Shown: positions 1-5,507 of the stretch, piece after piece | Position numbering within the stretch: position 1 is the stretch's first letter | Layout of the letters: each line of letters begins with the position of its first letter | From: Desulforamulus profundi | Lineage (GTDB): Bacteria > Bacillota_B > Desulfotomaculia > Desulfotomaculales > Desulfotomaculaceae | Assembly: GCF_002607855.1 (NCBI RefSeq) | Contig: NZ_AWQQ01000029.1 | Coordinates: 1-6,875 of the forward strand | Length of the DNA: 6,875 bases | Direction of reading: 5' to 3' | Made by a program: the position numbers and the translations under genes | The notes under the pieces: generated by a model | What the model saw: the letters and a program-made list of their open reading frames with translations, nothing else | What the model was told of the DNA's origin: nothing | Databases searched by the model: none

Positions 1-2
1 GT

Positions 3-257
3 TCCGCCAAACCCCGGTACGTAAGAGACCAGCTGCAGCTTATCCAAAGCACGCTCCAGGATATGGATAAGTCAGTAATTGAAAGAGCGCTTCACTATTG
101 CTTAAAGAACAGGCTTTACAGCGCCAGCGATTTTGGTGATGCGGTGGGTTACTTCCGGCAAAACGCCAGCCTTGGTACTGAGCCGTTTTCGAGTGCGGAG
201 ATTAAGACCATTGACTGGGTGCGGCAGGACTGTTCCTTACCCAGAGTTGGAAGATAA
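3..257 (+). CDS. IS21-family transposase IstA, C-terminal fragment (5' end outside window)
   Basis: The frame is open from the window edge (codons from base 3) to the TAA at 255-257, giving about 84 residues of the C-terminal tail of a larger protein. The pattern KPRYVRDQL, then a helix with ERALHYCLKNRLYSASDF and a following GYFRQ, looks like the C-terminal region of IstA, the integrase-type (DDE) transposase of IS21 elements. The catalytic domain would lie upstream, outside the window. In intact IS21 elements istA is followed at once by the ATPase gene istB. Here dense stop codons follow and no istB is present, so this is probably a truncated or decayed element, or a solo istA. The first internal ATG (63) is not the real start. 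The family call rests on remembered motif similarity and is moderately sure. Confidence 0.6.
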   Translation, partial: SAKPRYVRDQLQLIQSTLQDMDKSVIERALHYCLKNRLYSASDFGDAVGYFRQNASLGTEPFSSAEIKTIDWVRQDCSLPRVGR

Positions 258-288
258 ATCCAGATTTCTTAAAAATTTATAAAAACAC

Positions 289-317
289 TTGACAGCCATG
301 TTGTTTCTATTTACCAT
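289..317 (+). promoter_or_regulatory. Predicted sigma-A type promoter
   Basis: A perfect -35 box TTGACA (289-294) is followed by a 17-base spacer and TACCAT (312-317), which matches the TATAAT consensus at 4 of 6 positions. Transcription would start near 324, about 10 bases before the first GTATAC dyad. That is a classic place for a repressor to block a promoter. It could drive the downstream ferredoxin-hydrogenase operon with a long leader, or be a leftover promoter of a lost gene. Confidence 0.5.
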
Positions 318-333
318 AAAAAACATAAAGAAT

Positions 334-354
334 AGTATACTTTTTTAGTATACT
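334..354. promoter_or_regulatory. Candidate operator, dyad copy 1 (AGTATAC-N7-GTATACT)
   Basis: A perfect 7+7 inverted repeat with a 7-base centre: AGTATAC at 334-340 and GTATACT at 348-354. It can equally be read as two copies of the 8-base palindrome AGTATACT offset by 13 bases. It lies just downstream of the predicted -10 box. The same design recurs at 514-534. The cognate regulator is not encoded in the window. Short GTATAC palindromes occur in sites of several GntR-family regulators, but that assignment is only a suggestion. Confidence 0.5.
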
Positions 355-513
355 TTAACCCGCAGAGAGGTAAATTAATGAAAGTTTAGTCGAGCCGTGG
401 AATTTTCGCAAAAAGTGATCCGGTCTCTTATAAAATTTAGGGGGGCTTGCGGTTCTGTTTGGTATTCTGAAAAACTTGATGTTGGAAGGGAAGCACGATT
501 TTTTAGCATTAAA

Positions 514-534
514 AGTATACTAGTTTTGTATACT
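514..534. promoter_or_regulatory. Candidate operator, dyad copy 2 (AGTATAC-N7-GTATACT)
   Basis: AGTATAC at 514-520 and GTATACT at 528-534, with the same arm sequence and 7-base centre as copy 1, placed exactly 180 bases downstream of it. The central seven bases differ (TAGTTTT against TTTTTTA), so the arms are conserved and the spacer is not, as expected of a protein-binding site. TATACT at 529-534 and TATAGT at 536-541 resemble -10 boxes, but neither has a convincing -35 box at the right distance. The site ends 47 bases before the ferredoxin start codon. Confidence 0.5.
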
Positions 535-581
535 TTATAGTGCGGGAAGAAATAGTCCTAACTTTAAGGGGGAGAACAAGT

Positions 582-1133
582 ATGAAAGAGGGTCTTAATG
601 CTTTTGTTTTTGCAGACCCGGAGAAGTGTATCGGCTGTAGAAGCTGTGAAATGGCATGCTTTGCCGTCCACAGCGGGAATAAGCTTACAGTGGGCTGCAT
701 CACATCACCCGTTATGCCGAGGCTGTTTTTGGTCAGAACACCGGAGGCTACGGTGCCTATTCAGTGCAGACAATGCGATAATGCACCCTGCGCCAAAAGC
801 TGTCCCGCGGGAATAATCTCAGAAATTGACGGCCGAATAATAATCAATGAGGAAAAATGTATAGAATACCAAAACTACATAGGATGCAAAAACTGTGTTA
901 CTGCCTGTCCTTTCGGCGCTATCGACCTGGTACCTGTTTATGTAAACGTCGAAACGGAAAAACAGCATATAAAGGCGATAAAATGCGACCTGTGCGCGGG
1001 GAGAACGGAAGGACCTGCATGTGTTGAAGTGTGCCCTGAAAAGGCTTTAAAACTGGTAAACACTACACTGCTGAAAAAAGAGAAAAATATTGCCGCATTG
1101 AAGAGTTTTATGAACGCAGCAGGAATTTTTTAG
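582..1133 (+). CDS. HycB/CooF-type poly-[4Fe-4S] ferredoxin subunit
   Basis: A 183-residue cytoplasmic electron-transfer protein with four cysteine sets: C16/C19/C22/C26, C62/C65/C70/C74, C93/C102/C105/C109 and C135/C138/C147/C151, enough for four [4Fe-4S] clusters. This is the family of HycB, HydN and CooF, which pass electrons between a hydrogenase and a partner oxidoreductase. ATG 582 is chosen because AAGGGGGAG (566-574) sits 7 bases upstream. An in-frame GTG at 540 abuts the operator and has no ribosome site. The third set is odd: C93 and C102 are separated by eight residues (CIEYQNYIGC) where two are usual. The tail after C151 is helical and charged, comparable to the HycB tail that builds filaments in HDCR complexes. 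The hydrogenase gene follows after 15 bases, so the two products are probably co-translated partners. No signal peptide is seen. The exact subfamily (HycB3-like or CooF-like) is uncertain. Confidence 0.85.
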   Translation: MKEGLNAFVFADPEKCIGCRSCEMACFAVHSGNKLTVGCITSPVMPRLFLVRTPEATVPIQCRQCDNAPCAKSCPAGIISEIDGRIIINEEKCIEYQNYIGCKNCVTACPFGAIDLVPVYVNVETEKQHIKAIKCDLCAGRTEGPACVEVCPEKALKLVNTTLLKKEKNIAALKSFMNAAGIF

Positions 1134-1148
1134 AAAGGGGGAAAAGAC

Positions 1149-2516
1149 GTGCAGGTTGTATATATCGATCAGGATTTATGCACCGGTTGTGAAAGGTGCA
1201 AGGAGGTATGCCCCGCTGATGCAATAAGCGGTGAATACGGAAAGCCGCAGGCGATAGATGCCAATAAGTGCGTGTTCTGCGGTCAGTGCATACAGATTTG
1301 CAATGCCTTTGTTTCGAACCACGCAAAAGACAATCTCTGTATAAAAAAGAAAAAAAAGGAAAGAAATATGCTGTCCAGCGTTAAGGAGCCTCTTTTTGCC
1401 GCCTACAACATTGGGCATGCACCTTTAGTCAAAGAAAAACTTCGGGATAAGAGTTTGTTTAAAATGGTTCAGTGTGCACCGTCGGTAAGGGTGTCTATCG
1501 GTGAAGATTTCGGTTTGGCATATGGTACTGTTACGCCGGGAAAGATGGCGGCAGCTTTGAGAAGGCTGGGGTTTGACAGGGTTTATGATACCAATTTTGG
1601 AGCGGATATGACGATAATTGAGGAAGTCAGCGAACTAATTAAAAGGATGTCGGAAGGCGCCACGCTTCCTATGTTTACTTCCTGCTGTCCTGCCTGGGTA
1701 AAGTATGTGGAATATTTTTACCCCGCGTTGATACCTCATCTATCAACATGTAAATCTCCTCACCAGATGCAGGGTGCATTAATGAAAACTTATGGTGCTA
1801 AGATTGACAATGTTGATCCCGGGTGCGTCTATACGGTGTCTGTGATGCCCTGTACCGCTAAAAAATTTGAATGCCAGAGACCGGAAATGGAAGACAGCGG
1901 TTACAGGGACGTGGATGCGGTGCTTACCACAAGAGAACTGGCATATTTGATAAAGGAGGCAGGAATAGATTTCAAAGCCCTGCCGGAGGAAAATTTTGAT
2001 GCACCTCTCGGTGATTATACGGGAGCCGGCGCCATATTCGGTGCCGCAGGGGGCGTTATGGAAGCCGCCTTAAGGACAGGATACGAGTTTATAACGAGAA
2101 ACACTATTCCTAAAGTTGATATAGAGGAAGTAAGAATCGGCACAGGGGTAAAAAGACAGAATATAAAAATAGGAGACCGGGAATTTAGGGTTGTGATAGT
2201 AGCGGGATTAAAAAACGCTAGACCGCTGTTGGAGCAGGTAAAAGAAGGCAAGGCCGATTTCGATTTTATGGAAGTTATGGCATGCCCTGCAGGATGTATC
2301 AGCGGGGGAGGTCAGCCCAAGGTCGTGATAACGACTGACAATTTTAAAGCCTATGAAGCCAGGAAAAGGGCGATTTATCAGCATGATAAGAACTTGCCTT
2401 TTAGGAAATCACACGAAAATCCCAGCATAAAAAAAATATACGAAGAGTTCTTAAAAGAGCCCCTGGGAGAAAAATCTCATCACCTGCTTCACACTAGTTA
2501 TATACCAAGGAGCTAA
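1149..2516 (+). CDS. hydA: [FeFe] hydrogenase, 2x[4Fe-4S] plus H-cluster domain (HDCR HydA2-like size)
   Basis: Catalyses reversible H2 oxidation / proton reduction. Length is 455 residues. Residues 1-55 form a bacterial ferredoxin domain with C11/C14/C17/C21 and C41/C44/C47/C51. A lysine-rich linker (66-72) leads to the H-cluster domain from about residue 80. All three signatures are intact: TSCCPAW at 177-183 (C179 the proton-relay position, C180 a cluster ligand), MPCTAKKFE at 233-241 (C235), and MACPAGCISGGGQP at 377-390 (C379 and C383). The small-subunit segment is fused at the C-terminus (about 424-451, ending LLHTSY). There is no Tat signal, so it is cytoplasmic. GTG 1149 is chosen because AAAGGGGG (1134-1141) lies 7 bases upstream. 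It lacks the extra N-terminal domains of CpI-type or bifurcating HydA. Its size and HycB-like neighbour match the HydA2 subunit of hydrogen-dependent CO2 reductase. Sure about the enzyme class; the partner is inferred. Confidence 0.95.
   Translation: MQVVYIDQDLCTGCERCKEVCPADAISGEYGKPQAIDANKCVFCGQCIQICNAFVSNHAKDNLCIKKKKKERNMLSSVKEPLFAAYNIGHAPLVKEKLRDKSLFKMVQCAPSVRVSIGEDFGLAYGTVTPGKMAAALRRLGFDRVYDTNFGADMTIIEEVSELIKRMSEGATLPMFTSCCPAWVKYVEYFYPALIPHLSTCKSPHQMQGALMKTYGAKIDNVDPGCVYTVSVMPCTAKKFECQRPEMEDSGYRDVDAVLTTRELAYLIKEAGIDFKALPEENFDAPLGDYTGAGAIFGAAGGVMEAALRTGYEFITRNTIPKVDIEEVRIGTGVKRQNIKIGDREFRVVIVAGLKNARPLLEQVKEGKADFDFMEVMACPAGCISGGGQPKVVITTDNFKAYEARKRAIYQHDKNLPFRKSHENPSIKKIYEEFLKEPLGEKSHHLLHTSYIPRS
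1356..1370 (+). promoter_or_regulatory. Possible internal ribosome site and start codon inside hydA
   Basis: AAGGAAAG (1356-1363) lies 4 bases before an in-frame ATG (1368-1370, residue 74 of the hydrogenase), with the AGGA core 7 bases away. Initiation here would give a 382-residue protein lacking the ferredoxin domain but keeping the whole H-cluster domain. The upstream tract A6-G-A8 (1343-1357) is also a possible slippage site. The lysine-rich linker may simply create this by chance. Confidence 0.2.
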
Positions 2517-2792
2517 TCTGAAATCATTTTGCTGTATACTTATCTTGCTCAAAAATCCAGTTCACTTCCGGACTTTAGCCGAATGCCGGTCAGTTCTTTT
2601 TTTCGCAGCAACTCACAGATTGGCAGGCTCTGCTAAAAATATCGATTTCGTAAATGGGACAAGGGGGTGATTTGATTGATATTGTTTTGTCCGCTCTAAA
2701 AAGGTAAACCTGTTATTTAATTTATTAACCAGTTTATAAGCAGGATGCCACTTAAATTCTAATTTTTAAAACAAAAAAGGAGTTGTGATAAT
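2517..2792. other. Intergenic control region between hydA and the cooS-like gene
   Basis: No gene of normal length is present. It contains one TGTATACT box (2533-2540), a T7 run at 2597-2603 without a convincing stem, and an inverted repeat GGACAA/TTGTCC (2657-2662 and 2687-2692). Between the arms is a near-perfect ribosome site AAGGGGGTGA (2661-2670) followed by a possible 11-codon ORF starting TTG (2672-2707). No clear -35/-10 pair could be assigned. TATAAG at 2735-2740 is the best -10-like hexamer. Whether the cooS-like gene has its own promoter or is read through from hydA is undecided. Confidence 0.4.
2533..2540. promoter_or_regulatory. Single GTATAC box downstream of hydA
   Basis: TGTATACT, identical to the right arm of the dyad at 514-534, lies 17 bases after the hydA stop and 252 bases before the cooS-like start. 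It is a lone half of the dyad, with no partner 13 bases away. It may extend the same regulation to the second gene pair, or be chance. Confidence 0.25.
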
Positions 2793-4675
2793 ATGAGCGA
2801 TAACTACATCTATTCTGCGGAAAAAGTCATTGATGAACTTTCCCGCAAGCCTGATTTTGTTAGTACGGCCATAAAACGCTGGGAAAAACGTGATTCAAAA
2901 TGCGGTTTCGGCTACAAAGGTATCTGCTGCCGGTTGTGTTCCAACGGTCCCTGCAGGATAACTCCCACTCAACCGGTAGGTATTTGCGGCGCCACTGCAG
3001 ACAGCATAGTTGCACGCAATCTTTTGAGGGCAATAGCGGCCGGTGCTTCTTGCTATGTCCACCATTGCCGCAATACGGCCATGACACTGCTTTCCGCCGC
3101 TGAAGGTAAGTCTCCTTATATTATTAAAGATGAAGAAAAGCTCAGAAGATATGCTAAAAAGATAGGCATCAATATCAGCAAGGGCGTAAAAGAAATCGCT
3201 TATGAATTTGCTACCAAGGTTCTACAAGACCTTTCCAAACCCTATACGGAAAAAGTCGAACTTGTTGCAAAACTCTCTCTCCCGGCAAGGTTGCGACATG
3301 GCAAAAACTTAACATAATGCCCGGAGGTATCAACGAAGAAATCATTGCGGCGCTCACCAAAACGTCAACCAACTTAAACAGCGATCCCATTGATATGGCG
3401 CTGCACTGTTTAAGACTCGGTATCATTACCGGTATATACGGCCTTGAATTGACCTGCATAATGCAGGATATATTGCTCGGAACGCCTAAAATCGCTGAGA
3501 CATATGCTAATTTCGGTGTCATCGACCGTGATTACATTAACCTTGCTACCATAGGAGGGCACCAACAGGTCGTTTCCAACCGTATCATGGAGCTGGCAGG
3601 TAGTAAAGAATGGATTATGAAGGCTCAGGAAGCGGGAGCTAAAGGCTTTAAGATCTACGGTGTAACCTGTGTTGGGCAGGACTATGAAATGAGATGTGCT
3701 TGCGATAAAAATAGTGCTTTTGGCGGGTACGTTGGCAACAATTTCACTTCGGAATATGTTTTGGGAACCGGAGCCATCGATCTTGTATTCTCAGAATTCA
3801 ACTGTACTCTGCCGGGTATTGAACCGATCTGCCAGGAATATCTGGTAAAGCAAATATGCCTTGACGATGCAGGTAAAAAGGTAGGGGCGGATCTCTATCA
3901 ATTCAAGCCTGAGAAAGCCGATGAATACGCTTCTATCGTCCTTGAAGAAGCCATAAAGTCTTACAAAAACAGGCGCGAAAAGGTTAAAATCGACATTCCA
4001 GCCGAAAAAACACCGGCCCTTACAGGATTCTGTGAGGACAGCATCAAGGCTGCGCTGGGTGGTTCATGGAGACCCCTTATTGATTTAATAGTAAAAGGTG
4101 ATATCAAAGGTGTGGCAGGCGTTGTAGGATGTTCCAACATGGCCGCCAAAGGTCACGGCGTATATGGCGTGGAATTGACCAAAGAGCTTATTAAAAGGGA
4201 TATATTGGTGCTCGGCTGCGGGTGTGTAGGCGGAGATCTTGAGAATGTCGGACTTTACGGACTGGAAAGCATCGAACTGGCAGGTCCCATGCTCAAGGAA
4301 GTCTGCCGCAAGTTAAACATACCGCCAGTATTGAATGTAGGTCCCTGCCTTTCTATAGGAAGAATACACATCATAGCAGAGGAAATTGCTGAGGAATTAA
4401 ATGTTGATATTCCTAAAATTCCTATAGTTGCTTCTGCCCCTCAATGGCTTGAAGAACAGGCTTTAGCTGATGGAACCTTCGGTGTTGTTCTCGGTCTGGA
4501 CCTGCTTCTCGGAACACCGCCTTTTGTGACAGGAAGCAAATTAATAGCGGAACTTCTTACCGCAAAATTAAAAGATATGACCGGCGCAAGATTTATGATA
4601 GAGGCCGATCCCATCCTCGGAGCCGATGCCATGGAAAATACCATAATGGAAAGACGTAAAGTGCTCGGTATCTAA
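2793..4675 (+). pseudogene. cooS: CooS-family carbon monoxide dehydrogenase-like subunit, split by a one-base frameshift
   Basis: The gene is read as 2793-3317 (174 codons) and 3317-4675 in another frame. Adding one base in the AGG at 3288-3290 joins them into a 627-residue protein, normal CooS length. The second frame is clearly coding upstream of its first ATG (VATWQKLN before MPGGI), which confirms a frameshift rather than two genes. In joined numbering, C37/C45 fit the inter-subunit D-cluster and C46/C49/C54/C65 the B-cluster. H257, C293, C338, C447, C478 and C519 fit the C-cluster ligands. Unlike true CODHs, the positions of catalytic His93, Asp219 and Lys563 (C. hydrogenoformans CODH-II) appear to be Y88, T213 and Q556, and extra cysteines occur at C302/C304 and C476. 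It would be cytoplasmic. The start is supported by AGGAG (2778-2782), 10 bases before ATG. CO oxidation should not be assumed. An HCP-like or other reductive activity is possible, as reported for the deviant CooS-V. Family certain, function open. Confidence 0.85.
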
Positions 4676-4702
4676 CTAAAAAGTTATTGGAGGAATGAAG
4701 AT

Positions 4703-5241
4703 ATGGATACCAAAAACGGCACAAAATATATCCTGGCAGACGTAAAAAAGTGCCTCGGCTGCCGGTGTTGCGAAGAGGCCTGCGCCGATGCCAACGGAAG
4801 CCTGCCTTACTGGGAAATTTTAGAATCCGGTATGACGCTGAGCCCTAACATAAGTATATTATATGTTCTTTTGGAAGATAAAAATTATCCCCTAATGGCT
4901 CAGGCCGTCTGCAGGCAATGTGAAGATGCTCCTTGTGTAAAAATATGTCCGGTAAACGCCATAAATGTAAACGAAGAAGGGATAAAAGTTATTAACAAGC
5001 AGCGCTGCATAGGATGCCACAGCTGCTCAATCATATGTCCTTCGGGGCGGTTTACATACCGGAAAAACATGCAGCTGCAACTAAGTGTACGCTTTGCGTA
5101 GAAAGAAAAGGAGCGGAGGGACAACCGGCCTGTGTGGAAGCATGTCCTAACGATGCGTTAAAATTAGTTGACACTAAAGAAATAGGACAGGAAAAAGTCA
5201 AAAAAATCGTCAGGGACAGCTTCCCCGGGGTGGCGTTCTGA
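4703..5241 (+). pseudogene. CooF/HycB-type poly-[4Fe-4S] ferredoxin, split by a one-base frameshift
   Basis: Electron carrier expected to dock on the CooS-like protein, starting 27 bases after it. It has GGAGG (4689-4693) 9 bases before ATG. The first frame gives C17/C20/C23/C27 (plus C22), C70/C73/C78/C82 and C102/C105/C108/C112, then loses sense after the P at 113 and stops at 5101. The other frame carries FGAVYIP, C129/C132/C144/C148 and the tail to the TGA at 5239-5241. Restoring one T in TGTCCTTCGGG (5036-5046) gives ICPFGAV and a 179-residue protein with four complete cluster sets. Unlike the 582-1133 paralogue, its third set has the normal CIGCHSC spacing. It may be a true pseudogene or a sequencing error. 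The truncated first-frame product would lack the fourth cluster. Confidence 0.85.
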
Positions 5242-5507
5242 CAGCATCGGCAATGATGCCTTTAAGCGCCGGGTAAAAAAGGGAAACGCGGTCGTCCGTA
5301 CTGACATCAAACCACGGCTAAAGCCGTGGTTTTTTTCTCGGAACCGTTGTTCCAAAAAGGGCAGGATCAAGGAAAAATACGGTTCAGCTTTAATCCAACC
5401 TGCAATTTGTATGAATTCTGCCTGGCATTGAGGATCATCCCATCAATATGCCCAACATCTATAAAAGATGAATTAGAGGTTAACTTAATGTTGGACATCT
5501 GTATTTG
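5242..5507. other. Convergent intergenic region
   Basis: It separates the plus-strand redox cluster from the minus-strand GGDEF gene. It holds the strong terminator at 5309-5336, a small hairpin GCATC/GATGC (5244-5248 and 5255-5259), and an inverted repeat CCAACAT/ATGTTGG (5452-5458 and 5488-5494) near the 3' end of the GGDEF gene. No protein-coding gene is credible here. Confidence 0.5.
5309..5336 (+). terminator. Rho-independent terminator of the cooS-like/ferredoxin unit
   Basis: A perfect stem ACCACGGC (5311-5318) / GCCGTGGT (5323-5330) with a TAAA loop runs straight into T7 (5330-5336). Two A's at 5309-5310 extend the pairing into the T tract. It lies 68 bases after the ferredoxin stop. 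On the minus strand only three T's follow the stem, so it mainly serves plus-strand transcription. Similar GC hairpins are also found near ends of IS200/IS605 elements, but no transposase is present here. Confidence 0.9.

Larger units (their letters stand above)
258..581. other. Gene-less control region upstream of the hydrogenase operon
   Basis: No credible gene lies here. It is A/T-rich and holds a promoter (289-317), two GTATAC dyads (334-354 and 514-534) and an orphan translation start. The last consists of GAGAGG at 365-370, a 7-base gap, then ATG AAA GTT TAG at 378-389, encoding only three residues. That may be a leader peptide or the leftover 5' end of a deleted gene. The stretch 388-505 shows no recognisable RNA or protein. 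It could include the non-coding end of the IS21 element whose transposase ends at 257, but no terminal repeat could be established. The long spacing from promoter to gene (about 260 bases) implies a long 5' leader if the 289 promoter drives the operon. Confidence 0.5.

Noticed and set aside
480..512. Sigma-54 type promoter around GGAAGCACG...TTTAGCA
   Set aside because: The -24 GG is not next to CACG and the spacing to GCA does not match the strict GG-N10-GC rule. No enhancer-binding regulator gene is nearby.
540..581. GTG 540 as the start of the first ferredoxin
   Set aside because: It lies directly against the second operator with no ribosome site. ATG 582 has AAGGGGGAG at ideal spacing, and the family N-terminus fits.
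2015..2251. Minus-strand ORFs inside hydA and the other redox genes
   Set aside because: They are frame shadows of strongly supported plus-strand genes and have no ribosome sites or recognisable domains.
2568..2603. Terminator after hydA
   Set aside because: Only a 4-bp CCGG/CCGG stem with a 14-base loop, and the T7 run begins seven bases after it. Too weak to call.
2793..4675. Two separate genes, a small CooS N-terminal protein and a 452-aa CooS
   Set aside because: The second frame is clearly coding before its ATG 3317 (VATWQKLNI), there is no ribosome site in front of that ATG, and joining gives the normal family length. A frameshift explains it better.
3284..5046. Programmed -1 ribosomal frameshifting at both breaks
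   Set aside because: Neither break has an X-XXY-YYZ slippery heptamer or a clear downstream stem. Single missing bases in short homopolymers are simpler.
582..5241. A standard CooS/CooF plus Ech-type hydrogenase CO-to-H2 operon
   Set aside because: No CooM/K/L/X/U/H or other membrane [NiFe] hydrogenase subunits and no CooA or CooC are present. The hydrogenase here is a soluble [FeFe] enzyme.
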